Origin: Streptomyces sp. RB17
GTDB lineage: Bacteria > Actinomycetota > Actinomycetes > Streptomycetales > Streptomycetaceae
NCBI RefSeq assembly: GCF_009604455.1
Contig: NZ_WEGL01000006.1
Span: 310,001 to 374,000 of the forward strand
Direction of reading: 5' to 3'
DNA: 64,000 bases
Below the pieces are notes generated by a model. It was not told the DNA's origin, did no database searches, and was given only the letters and a program-made list of their open reading frames with translations. Position 1 is the first letter of the stretch. Each line of letters starts with the position of its first letter. This document shows, one piece after another, positions 32,996-40,986 of the stretch. The translations under genes and the position numbers were made by a program.

Positions 32996-34306
32996 ACCCG
33001 CCTTCCCGGGAAGGTGGTTGAAGAGCAGGTTGAGTACGATCGCGGACAGGCAGCCCGCGCTGATCCCGCTGTTCATCACCGTCTGGAACCAGTCCGGGAA
33101 CTTCTCGTAGACCGTCGGCACCCCCACCGGCAGCATGCCGACCGCCACCGACACGGCCACCACGGTCAGGTTGTGGTTCCCCTGGAAGTCGACCCGGGCC
33201 AGCGTCCGCAGCCCGCTCGCCGCGACCGTGCCGAACATGACCAGCCCGGCGCCGCCCAGCACCGGCGCCGGGATCGCCGCGACCACCGCGCCCAGCTTGG
33301 GCAGCAGACCGAGCAGCACCAGGATCCCGCCGGCCGCCGCGACCACCCAGCGGCTGCGCACCCGGGTCATCCCGACCAGGCCCACGTTCTGCGCGTACGC
33401 CGTGTACGGGAAGGTGTTGAACACCCCGCCCAGCACCGTCGACAGGCCGTCCGCGCGCAGCCCGTCGGCGAGCGAGCGCGGCTCGACCTTCCGTCCGGTC
33501 AGCTCACCCACCGCGATCAGGTCACCGGTCGTCTCGGTCATGGTCACCAGGGCGACCACCAGCATGGACACGATCGCGGACGCCTTGAACTGCGGCGCCC
33601 CGAAGTGGAACGGCGTGCTGATGCCCACCCAGTCGGCGCCGGAGACCCCGCTGAAGTCGGTGAACCCGAACGGCACCGCGACCGCCAGACCCACCGCGAT
33701 CCCGATCAGGACGGCGATCCGGCCAAGGGCGGCGGGCGCGAACCGCTGCACGGCCAGCACCACCGCCAGCACGAAGGCCGCCAGCGCCAGGTTCTTCGGC
33801 TCCCCGAAGTCCTTTGCACCGGCGCCGCCCGCCGCCCAGTTGCCCGCGACCGGCAGCAGCGAGACCCCGATGATCAGGATCACCGTGCCGGTCACCAGCG
33901 GCGGGAAGAAGCGCAACAGCCGGCCGAAGACCGGCGCGAGCAGCATGATCGCCAGGCCCGCGACGATCACCGAGCCGTAGATCGCGGGCAGCCCGCCCCC
34001 CGTCGTCCCGATCAGCACCATCGGCGACACCGCCGCGAACGTACAGCCCTGCATGATCGGCAGCCGGACGCCGAACCGCCAGAAGCCGATGCACTGGATC
34101 AGCGTGGCGATCCCGCACACCAGCAGGTCGGCGGTGATCAGATACGCCAGGTCGGCGGGCGACATCTTCATCGCGCCACCCACGATGAGCGGCACGGCGA
34201 CGGCACCCGCGTACATCGCGAGCACGTGCTGCAGCCCGAAGGCCGCCAGTTGCCGTGCCGGTGGTATCTCGTCGACGGGGTGGATGTCTGCGGTGGTGGT
34301 GGCCAT
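32912..34306 (-). CDS. NCS2 nucleobase:cation symporter (uracil/xanthine/uric-acid permease family)
   Basis: The 464-residue membrane protein has 12-14 hydrophobic segments and the NCS2 landmarks: 'AFGLQHVLAMYAGAVAVPLI' (QH motif in TM1), 'GATLIQ'-like TM3, 'VALVTMTETTGDLIAVGELT' (substrate-binding TM8 with its essential Glu), and 'NTFPYTAYAQNVGLVGMTRV' (TM10 signature). It should import xanthine, uric acid or uracil with H+ or Na+. ATG 34306 fits the family start. FprA is encoded 161 bp upstream on the same strand. This spacer could hold a separate promoter. Confidence 0.92.
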   Translation of the reverse strand: MATTTADIHPVDEIPPARQLAAFGLQHVLAMYAGAVAVPLIVGGAMKMSPADLAYLITADLLVCGIATLIQCIGFWRFGVRLPIMQGCTFAAVSPMVLIGTTGGGLPAIYGSVIVAGLAIMLLAPVFGRLLRFFPPLVTGTVILIIGVSLLPVAGNWAAGGAGAKDFGEPKNLALAAFVLAVVLAVQRFAPAALGRIAVLIGIAVGLAVAVPFGFTDFSGVSGADWVGISTPFHFGAPQFKASAIVSMLVVALVTMTETTGDLIAVGELTGRKVEPRSLADGLRADGLSTVLGGVFNTFPYTAYAQNVGLVGMTRVRSRWVVAAAGGILVLLGLLPKLGAVVAAIPAPVLGGAGLVMFGTVAASGLRTLARVDFQGNHNLTVVAVSVAVGMLPVGVPTVYEKFPDWFQTVMNSGISAGCLSAIVLNLLFNHLPGKAGSGAVAEADGLPVGGREKAVEQSREETV

Positions 34307-34467
34307 GAGGACTCCAGCGGTGCGCGGGCGGGGAGTGGCATCCGAACAGGACGAGACCGTAAGCGCCTTGAACAGTTTGTTGATTTCCGGTCTGTTGCCG
34401 CTGTGTGTCATGCCCGCCCGGCCGGTGCGGAATCCCCGGCTCCACCCGGATCCCCCGGCCACCGGGC

Positions 34468-35805
34468 CTACGTCGACCGGGCCGCCGTAAGTAGCGCGTC
34501 CCAGTCGGCCAGCTTGACCACGCCCCGTCCGAGCCGCGCGCCCAGGTCGGCCTCGGCCCGCTCGATCGCCAGCCACCCCGCCCACGGCACGGGTTCGATC
34601 CCGGCCGCCCGCAGCGCGGGCACCGGATCCTCGGGCACCGGCCGGCGCAGGAGCTCCGGAGCGTCCGCGAGCAAGGAGGTCACCGTCTCCTTGGCGCAGG
34701 GCCGGTTGGTGCCGATGACACCCGTCGGACCGCGCTTGATCCAGCCGGCGACGTACTCACCGGGGGAGAGGTCACCCTCGCGTACGACCCGCCCCGCCGC
34801 GTTCGGCACCGTGCCGCTCGGCGCGTCGAACGGCAGTCCGTCCGGTGGTGCTCCGCGATAGCCCACCGAGCGCAGCACCAACTGGGCGGGCACGTCCACG
34901 AACCGGCCGGTGCCCGTCACCCCGCCCCGCCCGTCCGGAGCCGTCCGCTCGAAGCGCACGGCGCCCACCCGGCCCGCGTCCGCGAGCAGTTCCACGGGGC
35001 GCAGGAAGAACCGCAGGGCGATGCGCCGGGCGGCGTCGGCCGAGGGCCGGGCGGCCCAGCCGCGCAGCACCTCCAGATTGCGGCGCGGTACGGCGGGCAG
35101 GGCGGCGGGGTCGGCCGGATCCAGCGCCAGGTCGGCGGGATCGACGCGGACTTCGGTGCCGGGCAGCGCGCCCAGCTCGCGCAGCTCCTTGGTGGTGAAG
35201 CGGGCCTGCGAGGGGCCGCGCCGGCCCACCATGTGCACCTCGGTGATCCCGCTCGCCGTCAGCGTGTCCAGCGCTGCCTGCGGCATGTCCGTCGGGCGCA
35301 GCTCCGGGGCGCCCCGGACCAGCATCCGAGTGACGTCCACCGCCACATTGCCCACGCCGATGACGACGGCCGACCGCACTCCGCGCAGAAAGCCGGCGTC
35401 GGCCGCGTCCGGATGCGCGCTGTACCAGGCCACGAAGTCGGTCGCCGACCAGCTGCCCGGCAGCTCCTCGCCCGGAATCCCGAGTCGGCGGTCGGCGGCG
35501 GCGCCCACGCAGTACACCACGGCGTGGTACAGCTCCCGCAGCCGCTCCACCGGCAGCCCACCCGGGCCGCCGCCCACCAGCACCCCGCCGAGGAATCGCA
35601 CCCGCTCGTGCTCCAGCACCGTCCTCAGGCTGCCCTGCAGGGACTTGATCTTCTCGTGGTCCGGGGCGACGCCGTACCGGACCAGGCCGTACGGGCAGGG
35701 CAGGCGGTCCAGGACGTCCACGGACACCTCGGGGTCCTGCTGAACCAGGGTCTGGGCGGTGTAACACCCGCTCGGCCCCGAACCGACGACGGCGACACGC
35801 AGCAC
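34468..35805 (-). CDS. fprA: Ferredoxin/adrenodoxin-type NADP+ reductase (FprA-like)
   Basis: The 445-residue flavoenzyme closely follows mycobacterial FprA and mammalian adrenodoxin reductase. It has the FAD Rossmann motif 'VAVVGSGPSGCYTAQTL', 'PYGLVRYGVAPDHEKIKSLQ', the NADPH Rossmann motif 'VVIGVGNVAVDVTRMLVRG', 'EVHMVGRRGPSQARFTTKEL', 'LVLRSVGYRGAPPDGLPFD' and 'YVAGWIKRGPTGVIGTNR'. It shuttles electrons between NADPH and ferredoxins, for example for P450s. GTG 35805 is preferred: AGGAG lies 8 bases upstream, and the FAD motif begins at residue 4, as in the family. The open frame extends further upstream without coding character. Confidence 0.93.
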   Translation of the reverse strand: MLRVAVVGSGPSGCYTAQTLVQQDPEVSVDVLDRLPCPYGLVRYGVAPDHEKIKSLQGSLRTVLEHERVRFLGGVLVGGGPGGLPVERLRELYHAVVYCVGAAADRRLGIPGEELPGSWSATDFVAWYSAHPDAADAGFLRGVRSAVVIGVGNVAVDVTRMLVRGAPELRPTDMPQAALDTLTASGITEVHMVGRRGPSQARFTTKELRELGALPGTEVRVDPADLALDPADPAALPAVPRRNLEVLRGWAARPSADAARRIALRFFLRPVELLADAGRVGAVRFERTAPDGRGGVTGTGRFVDVPAQLVLRSVGYRGAPPDGLPFDAPSGTVPNAAGRVVREGDLSPGEYVAGWIKRGPTGVIGTNRPCAKETVTSLLADAPELLRRPVPEDPVPALRAAGIEPVPWAGWLAIERAEADLGARLGRGVVKLADWDALLTAARST

Positions 35806-35946
35806 AGCGGTACTCCTCGCCCGAAGGAGGTGGTGTGCGGACGGCTCCAGCATGGCACCCACAACCCCATGAGGGCAGGGGCCGGCGGGGTGACTGCGAA
35901 GCGTGTCCGTTCGTACGAGGCGTAATCATACGGTTACTTTCCGTGT

Positions 35947-36639
35947 GTGCCAGAAGCATCCTTTCTTGATCTCTCCGATCGGGACGCGGAGGACGGCGTG
36001 GTGTCCGTGTGCCCTGCGTGGGAGGTGCGGGAGCAGTGCGAGGTCACGTCCTGGTTCCAGGTTCGGCTGGCCTTCCCGGACGGCGCGCGGGTCGACGCCC
36101 TGGCCGTCGTGCGCGAGGGCCGCGTGTCCATCGAGGACGTCAGTGCCCAGCCGGCCCTGTCCCTCGCCGATCTGGCGGTGCTCGCGGACTGGATCGAGGG
36201 GCCGCTGTTCGCGTCGTGCGGGGTGGAGCGGTCGTGCGACAGCGACGGCGATGAACGCCTGCAGGGGCGGTACGCACCGGAATCCGACGAGAAGGCCGGC
36301 GACGAGAAGGCCGACCAGGAGGAAGCCGGCGCGGAGGAAATCGGCGACGGGCAGGGCGGCGCGCAGGACGTCGGTGCGGAGGAGGGCGGCGCGCGAGAGG
36401 CCGGCGCGGAGGAGGACGAGCTCTGGGTAGGTTCGCGGCGTGCCCGGCCGGTCTGGCCGCGCGGCGTCGAGGGCCGTCGGCTGGCCGCGCAGGAATACCG
36501 TGTTGCACAGGAGCAGGGGAGTGACCCGGTGCTCGCCGTGATGAGCGCGACCGGACACAGTCGCCGCCGCTCCCTCAGGCTGATCGCCCAGGCGCGGGAC
36601 GCGGGATTCCTCACGCCCCGTCACGCACGCCGCGACTGA
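35947..36639 (+). CDS. DUF6214 family protein
   Basis: The 230-residue protein has a conserved N-terminal part ('CPAWEVREQCEVTSWFQVRL', 'ALSLADLAVLADWIEGPLF') and a conserved end ('AVMSATGHSRRRSLRLIAQA', 'RDAGFLTPRHARRD'), typical of DUF6214. The end looks like a small helix-turn-helix ('SRRRSLRLIAQARDAGFL'). Between them lies a ~50-residue acidic, repetitive stretch (GAEE/GDEK units), probably unstructured. GTG 35947 lacks a ribosome binding site, but TACTTT lies 8 bases upstream, suggesting a leaderless mRNA. The spacer upstream is unusually AT-rich (35925-35945). The function is unknown. Confidence 0.72.
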   Translation: MPEASFLDLSDRDAEDGVVSVCPAWEVREQCEVTSWFQVRLAFPDGARVDALAVVREGRVSIEDVSAQPALSLADLAVLADWIEGPLFASCGVERSCDSDGDERLQGRYAPESDEKAGDEKADQEEAGAEEIGDGQGGAQDVGAEEGGAREAGAEEDELWVGSRRARPVWPRGVEGRRLAAQEYRVAQEQGSDPVLAVMSATGHSRRRSLRLIAQARDAGFLTPRHARRD

Positions 36640-36670
36640 GTCGGTTTGCTCGTTGCAGCTCTCGCGTCCC

Positions 36671-37339
36671 TTAGGGACTGCTCGGCCGCTCCTCCGTCGC
36701 GAAGAACCGGGACAGGTCCTGCTCTCGCGCCTCCTGGCCCTCCTCGCTCTCCGGCGGCACCCCGGACGCCCAGTCGAGCCCGTACCGCTGGAACAGTTCG
36801 GCCCGCAGCGCAGGTACCGGCATCGGCACCCCCGGAACCAGCGCCGAGTACACCGCGCCCATGAGTACGGCCCGCAGCATCGGATAGTCGGCGGCGACGT
36901 CCTGGGAGCCGTACCGGGCGACGGTGTCGCTGAGCAGTTCCGACAGCCGGCGCTGCTCCGGGCACTGCACGAAGCCCTCCGCCTGCAGCAGCCCCGCCAT
37001 GTGCTGCCGCATCAGCACCGGCCGGTCGCTGGCCAGGCCCAGGATCGCGTCGATGGCCCGGGCGAGGCGCTCCCGGCCGTCCTCGGTGTGCGGCTCCCGC
37101 TCCAGCGCTTCCTCCAGCGTGCGGTGCATCAGCCGGTGCACGGCCGACTGCACCAGCTGGCGCTTGCCGGGGAAGTAGTACGACACCAGTCCGCGCGCCG
37201 AACCGGCGCGGTCCGCGATGTCGCCCAGCGTGGTGGCCTCGAAGCCGTGCTCGTCGACCAGCTCCACGGCGGCCTGCAACAGCCGCTCCCGGGAACGCCG
37301 CCGCAACTCTTCATTGACCGAGGCGTTGCGCGGGGACAT
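36671..37339 (-). CDS. TetR-family transcriptional regulator
   Basis: The 222-residue product has the N-terminal TetR helix-turn-helix ('RLLQAAVELVDEHGFEATTL', 'GDIADRAGSARGLVSYYFPG', residues ~18-60) and a helical ligand-binding domain with 'RPVLMRQHMAGLLQAEGFV'. ATG 37339 follows GGAG with 7-base spacing. A near-perfect palindrome overlapping a TATAGT -10 box lies 16 bp upstream of the start and should be its own operator. No obvious target gene is adjacent: the DUF6214 gene converges from the other side. Confidence 0.9.
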   Translation of the reverse strand: MSPRNASVNEELRRRSRERLLQAAVELVDEHGFEATTLGDIADRAGSARGLVSYYFPGKRQLVQSAVHRLMHRTLEEALEREPHTEDGRERLARAIDAILGLASDRPVLMRQHMAGLLQAEGFVQCPEQRRLSELLSDTVARYGSQDVAADYPMLRAVLMGAVYSALVPGVPMPVPALRAELFQRYGLDWASGVPPESEEGQEAREQDLSRFFATEERPSSP

Positions 37340-37354
37340 CCTGTAACTCCTGCG

Positions 37355-37378
37355 TTGACTGGCTGCCAGCCAACTATA
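37355..37378 (-). promoter_or_regulatory. TetR autoregulatory operator and promoter
   Basis: TTGACTGGC-T-GCCAGCCAA (37355-37373) is a 9+1+9 palindrome with one mismatch. On the minus strand TATAGT (37378-37373) is a good -10 box, and it abuts the palindrome, so bound repressor would cover the start of transcription. Confidence 0.75.
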
Positions 37379-37405
37379 CTCATCGCAGCGGGCACCGCCA
37401 TGCGC

Positions 37406-37495
37406 GGGCCCGGTCCAGGGCTGCCGTCCGTCTGGGGCGACGCGGGGGATCGTCTCAGACGGACGGCGCGAGGAGTCCCGACGGCAGCCGGGCCC
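37406..37495. other. Overlapping, mutually exclusive inverted repeats
   Basis: One left arm can pair with either of two right arms. CCGTCCGTCTG (37424-37434) is complementary to 37456-37466, an 11-bp perfect stem. GGCTGCCGTC (37419-37428) is complementary to 37480-37489, a 10-bp perfect stem that is extended outward by GGGCCCGG (37406-37413) pairing with 37488-37495. The two stems share bases 37424-37428, so they cannot both form in full. It lies in the 337-bp gap between the TetR and HAD genes, where no gene was seen. Confidence 0.6.
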
Positions 37496-37676
37496 TGCAC
37501 TCACCGGCGCTGTCACCGCAACCGCACCGTCCGCGTGTCGCCCCATGGGACCGACCGCGGGAATCCCTCGGTGTCGCACACCGCGCGAACTGGACCCGTG
37601 CGGGGCGCGTGTGCGCCCCGCCACCGAGGTCGAGGGCCGCCAGGGCTGACCCCGCGCGGCCGGCGGGCGCCGGGCC

Positions 37677-38366
37677 TCAGCCCACCAGATCCAGCACGGG
37701 CAGCAGCGCGTCGGGCCGGTCCGTCACCGGCAGGTGGTCGACGAAGTGCACCCGGCAGCCGAGCGCGGCCGCGCCACCGTCGGCCTCCTTGCTGTCGCCC
37801 ACCATCACCACCTGTCGCGGATCGGCGCCCAGCGCCGCACAGGCGACCGAGAACAGCCGCGGGTCCGGCTTCTGCACCCCGTGCTCGTACGACAGGACGT
37901 ACGCGTCCACATACCGGTCGAGCCCGTGCTCGCGGAACACCGGGCGCAGATCCCAGCCGATGTTGCTGACCACGCCCACGCCGATCCCTCGTTCGTGCAG
38001 GGTGCGCAGCACCTCGGGGGCGTCCGGGTACGGGGCCCAGGCGGCCGGGAGCTTGTGCCGCTCGTACAGCGCGTCGTGCAGCCCGGGGTCGGGCAGCGGC
38101 ACCCGCCGGGACAGGCCCGTGTAAGCGGCCCGGTGCAGTTCCGCGCTCTCGTCCCGCACCGCCCAGACGCCCGCCAGGTCCGCCGGCAGCTCCACCGGAT
38201 TCGCTCCGCCCGGCAGCGCTCCCGCCGTCTCCAAGGACCGTGCGGCGGCCTTCAGTTCGGGTTCGGGCAGGGCGTGTCCCGTGTCGGCCAGGACCGCACG
38301 CAGCCAGGACTCGGTGGATTCGATGCGGAACAGGGTTCCGGAGAAGTCGAACAGCACGGCAGACAT
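37677..38366 (-). CDS. HAD-family hydrolase
   Basis: The 229-residue product has HAD motif I 'VLFDFSGTLFRIEST', motif II 'GVGVVSNIGWDLRPVF', motif III Lys in 'GVQKPDPRLFSVACAALGA' and motif IV 'VMVGDSKEADGGAAALG'. The second acidic residue of motif I is Ser (D-F-S) rather than Asp. This is seen in some HAD phosphatases and dehalogenase-like proteins and leaves the substrate uncertain. The gene starts 10 bp after the PAP2 phosphatase gene and is probably co-transcribed with it. Confidence 0.83.
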   Translation of the reverse strand: MSAVLFDFSGTLFRIESTESWLRAVLADTGHALPEPELKAAARSLETAGALPGGANPVELPADLAGVWAVRDESAELHRAAYTGLSRRVPLPDPGLHDALYERHKLPAAWAPYPDAPEVLRTLHERGIGVGVVSNIGWDLRPVFREHGLDRYVDAYVLSYEHGVQKPDPRLFSVACAALGADPRQVVMVGDSKEADGGAAALGCRVHFVDHLPVTDRPDALLPVLDLVG

Positions 38367-38376
38367 GCGCCCGACC

Positions 38377-39108
38377 CTATCGGGGCCGGTGGCCGGCGGT
38401 GTCGGCCGGAGCGGGCCGCGGCCACTCGTACACGACCACGGCCAGGGCCACCGTCAGTGCCCCGAACAGCCAGCCGCCGACCACGTCCGAGGGCCAGTGG
38501 ACGCCCAGCCACACCCGGGTCACGCCCACGCCCAGCACCGAGACCACGGCCGCCGCCACGGCCGTACGCCGCCGGACGCGGCCCGCGCCGAAGCGGTGCA
38601 GCAGCCACAGCAGCAGGCCGCACACCACGGTGGCCGTCATGGCATGACCGGACGGGAAGGCCGCGTACCGGGCGGAGTCGACGGGGTCCGGCCACACCGG
38701 CCGGGGCCGGTCGACGGCGCGCTTCACCGACTGCTGCACCACCGCCGCCAGGGCCACGGTGACCGCCGGCCACAGCGCCGTCCACCACGCGGCGTGCCGC
38801 CACACCAGCCACAACACGGCGGCCGCGCACACCAGACGCATCGTCAGCGGGTCCCAGGCCCAGTCGGTCAGTACCCGGAAGGCGTGCGTGAGAGCGTGGT
38901 CGTGGGCCGCCCAGTGGTGCGTCGCGCGGGAGACGTTGCCGTCCACGGTGAGCAGCGGATGCCAGCGGACCGGGGCGAGGGCCGTCAGCAGCGCGCAGCA
39001 CACGCCGACGGCGGCGGCGAGGAGGGCCGCGGCGCGCAGGGCCCGCGGGCGGGACCGGGACGCCGCAGTGGGCCTGGGGCGCGGGTCGGCGCTGGGGCTG
39101 CGGGGCAT
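38377..39108 (-). CDS. PAP2-family membrane phosphatase
   Basis: The 243-residue protein has about six membrane segments and the three phosphatidic-acid-phosphatase-2 motifs: 'KRAVDRPRP' (KX6RP), 'AFPSGHAM' (PSGH) and 'TRVWLGVHWPSDVVGG' (SRX5HX3D-type, with T for S). It should dephosphorylate lipid phosphates or undecaprenyl pyrophosphate at the outer face of the membrane. ATG 39108 is chosen as the first Met before the basic, membrane-entering N-terminus; GTG 39144 is an alternative. A DUF5134-M56-PAP2-HAD series runs on this strand, with 103 and 10 bp between the last three genes. Confidence 0.88.
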   Translation of the reverse strand: MPRSPSADPRPRPTAASRSRPRALRAAALLAAAVGVCCALLTALAPVRWHPLLTVDGNVSRATHHWAAHDHALTHAFRVLTDWAWDPLTMRLVCAAAVLWLVWRHAAWWTALWPAVTVALAAVVQQSVKRAVDRPRPVWPDPVDSARYAAFPSGHAMTATVVCGLLLWLLHRFGAGRVRRRTAVAAAVVSVLGVGVTRVWLGVHWPSDVVGGWLFGALTVALAVVVYEWPRPAPADTAGHRPR

Positions 39109-39211
39109 GCCGCGATCTTTGTTGATCGGGAGGCCCGTGGCCACCGTCCGGCCGGCCCGCGCGGCGTACGGTGCCGACGGACCCGAGCCGTCGGTCGATC
39201 GTCGTCAGCCG

Positions 39212-40147
39212 TCAGCCGAGGGCACGCAGGCCCGGAACCAGGGCCACCAGTACCGGGAGCACCGGCACCAGCGCCGCGACGGCCGTCAGACGCAGCCGGC
39301 GCAGTGCGGGGAGCCGGCCCGGGGGAGTGAGCAACCGGTGCACACGCTGCGGCACATGGGCCTGCGCGGAGGGGCATGGTCCGAACACGCCCCGCTCCTC
39401 GTTGAGTTCGACCAGCGCCAGCGCGGTCGTCAGCCGGCCGAAGCGCCGGGATGCCATGTCGTCGGCGGCCAGCTCGACCAGCCGGTGCATCTCGGCGCGG
39501 AACGCGGCGAACACCGGCACCTGCGGGAATCCGCCCGCCAGCGCCGCCGAGCAGTGCAGCAGCCAGTCGTGCCGCGCCTGCGCGTGGCCCTGCTCATGGG
39601 CGATGAGGGCGTTCAGTTGACGCCCCTTCAGGCGACGCAGCGCGGCCGTCGTGATGACCAGGCGGGGCGCCGTACCGGCCAGCCACCAGGCGTCGGGACG
39701 CTCGCCCTCCAGCACCACCAGCCGGCCGCCCGCCGGTTCCTCGCCCGGCAACAGCGGGGCGCGCACGACGAGTTCGGCGCGCCGGGTGCGCCGCCGGGCC
39801 CGGGCCCGTACGACCTCGCGCACCAGCATCGCCAGGCTCCACAGGCCGCCGGAGGCCAGCAGTACGGCGGTCGGTGCCGCCCACGGGCCCGCCGTGCCGA
39901 GGGCGTAGGCGTCCACGACCGCGCGCGGAGCCCGGGCGAACACATGCCCGCGCACTTCCTGCCAGGCCGCCGACGCGCTGAGCGTCATCGACAGTACGCA
40001 GCACAGCAGGACGGCCGCCACGACGCACTGCCACATCCAGAGGGCGACGACCGGTTCGCGGTCCGGCCAGTCGGCCCGGGCGAGCAGCCGCGGGGCGACG
40101 ACGGCGGTCAGGGCGCCGAGCAGCAGCAGGGCCACGGGGACCATCAT
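39212..40147 (-). CDS. M56-family (BlaR1-like) membrane metallopeptidase
   Basis: The 311-residue protein has three or four membrane helices and the zinc motif HEQGH (184-188) in 'LNALIAHEQGHAQARHDWLL', with a later 'ELAADDMASRRFG' supplying the third ligand. M56 peptidases usually act with a BlaI repressor, but none is seen next to it. Instead, a DUF5134 membrane protein precedes it. On the minus strand TAGGGT lies about 8 bases before ATG 40147, so a leaderless start is likely. The substrate is unknown. Confidence 0.88.
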   Translation of the reverse strand: MMVPVALLLLGALTAVVAPRLLARADWPDREPVVALWMWQCVVAAVLLCCVLSMTLSASAAWQEVRGHVFARAPRAVVDAYALGTAGPWAAPTAVLLASGGLWSLAMLVREVVRARARRRTRRAELVVRAPLLPGEEPAGGRLVVLEGERPDAWWLAGTAPRLVITTAALRRLKGRQLNALIAHEQGHAQARHDWLLHCSAALAGGFPQVPVFAAFRAEMHRLVELAADDMASRRFGRLTTALALVELNEERGVFGPCPSAQAHVPQRVHRLLTPPGRLPALRRLRLTAVAALVPVLPVLVALVPGLRALG

Positions 40148-40234
40148 GGTCAGCACCCTATGAGCGCGAGGCCGCTCACGGGTACGGTCCGCGCCACCGA
40201 AGTGACGCAGACAACGCACCCGCACAGACTCCGC

Positions 40235-40789
40235 TCACATCGTCAGCAGCATGGCCACCATGCCGATCCCCATCGACAGCCGGCAGGCCCGCGACAGCTC
40301 CGGCCGATCGCCCCAGCCGAGCGGTCCGCCGCCGACCCCGGCCACCGTGGCCGGCACCAGGCGGGCTCCGGCGAGCAGCACGTAACCCGCGAAATACAGC
40401 AGCAGCAGGCTGGTCAACAGCGGCATCCCCGAGCCGCCGTGCGCATGGTGGGCGGCGCCGGGCGGGGCCGCGGCCATGGCCACCGACATGTAGACCATCG
40501 CGCACGTGCCCACCAGGTGGTGCAGGTGATGCGGGGTGGCGCGCGAGGCCCACAGCGCGCGCAGCGCCGCCGCGCCGAACACGGCCGCGTACACCGGCCA
40601 CACCCACCTCGGCGGCGCGAACACCGCCGCGGGCACGGCCATCACGGCCATGCCGAAGCCCATCAGCGCCTCGGCGCCCGCGGCCCTGCGCTGCTCCTCG
40701 ACGCGGCTGCGCATCCGCAGCAGGCAGTAGGCCCCGGTCGCCGCGCACAGGGCGACCAGCAGCCACGCGGCCGGTACCGGTCCGTGCAC
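40235..40789 (-). CDS. DUF5134 family membrane protein
   Basis: The 184-residue protein has five or six hydrophobic segments with His-rich turns ('HHLHHLVGTCAMVYMSVAMA', 'GAAHHAHGGSGMPLLTSLLL'), typical of DUF5134. The His pairs inside or near membrane helices suggest metal binding (copper is one possibility), but this is inference. GTG 40789 is chosen over an ATG at 40930 because GGGAGGTG lies immediately upstream and the family starts at 'HGPxPAWL'. It is the first gene of the series that includes the M56 peptidase. Confidence 0.8.
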   Translation of the reverse strand: MHGPVPAAWLLVALCAATGAYCLLRMRSRVEEQRRAAGAEALMGFGMAVMAVPAAVFAPPRWVWPVYAAVFGAAALRALWASRATPHHLHHLVGTCAMVYMSVAMAAAPPGAAHHAHGGSGMPLLTSLLLLYFAGYVLLAGARLVPATVAGVGGGPLGWGDRPELSRACRLSMGIGMVAMLLTM

Positions 40790-40953
40790 GCGCACCTCCC
40801 CGTTCGACGGTCGGTCGAGGAATGCGATGCCCACGCCATGCGGAGCGCACGCGAGCGCAAGGGTGTACACGGGGAGCATTCGGCGGAGCGCGGCAGGTGA
40901 GCGCGCCGAGGGGAACGCCGCGAGAGTCATCCGCGAGAATCACCGGTGAGGAA

Positions 40954-40979
40954 TTTTACGAGTAAAACACATGTTAAAT
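40954..40979 (+). promoter_or_regulatory. MarR-type operator and promoter of the FUSC-marR operon
   Basis: TTTTAC-GA-GTAAAA (40954-40967) is a perfect 6+2+6 palindrome in a rare AT-rich patch. It is followed by TTAAAT (40974-40979), a possible -10 box placed for a transcript starting at ATG 40987. The MarR-type protein encoded by the second gene of the operon is the likely ligand-responsive repressor. Confidence 0.7.
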
Positions 40980-40986
40980 TGATGGT

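Noticed and set aside
34368..34383. TTGAACAGTTTGTTGA as an operator before the NCS2 permease gene
   Set aside because: Dyad symmetry is poor when the arms are compared base by base.
40790..40930. Earlier ATG start (40930) for the DUF5134 gene
   Set aside because: A strong GGGAGGTG site precedes GTG 40789, and the family N-terminus begins there; the added segment has no family resemblance.
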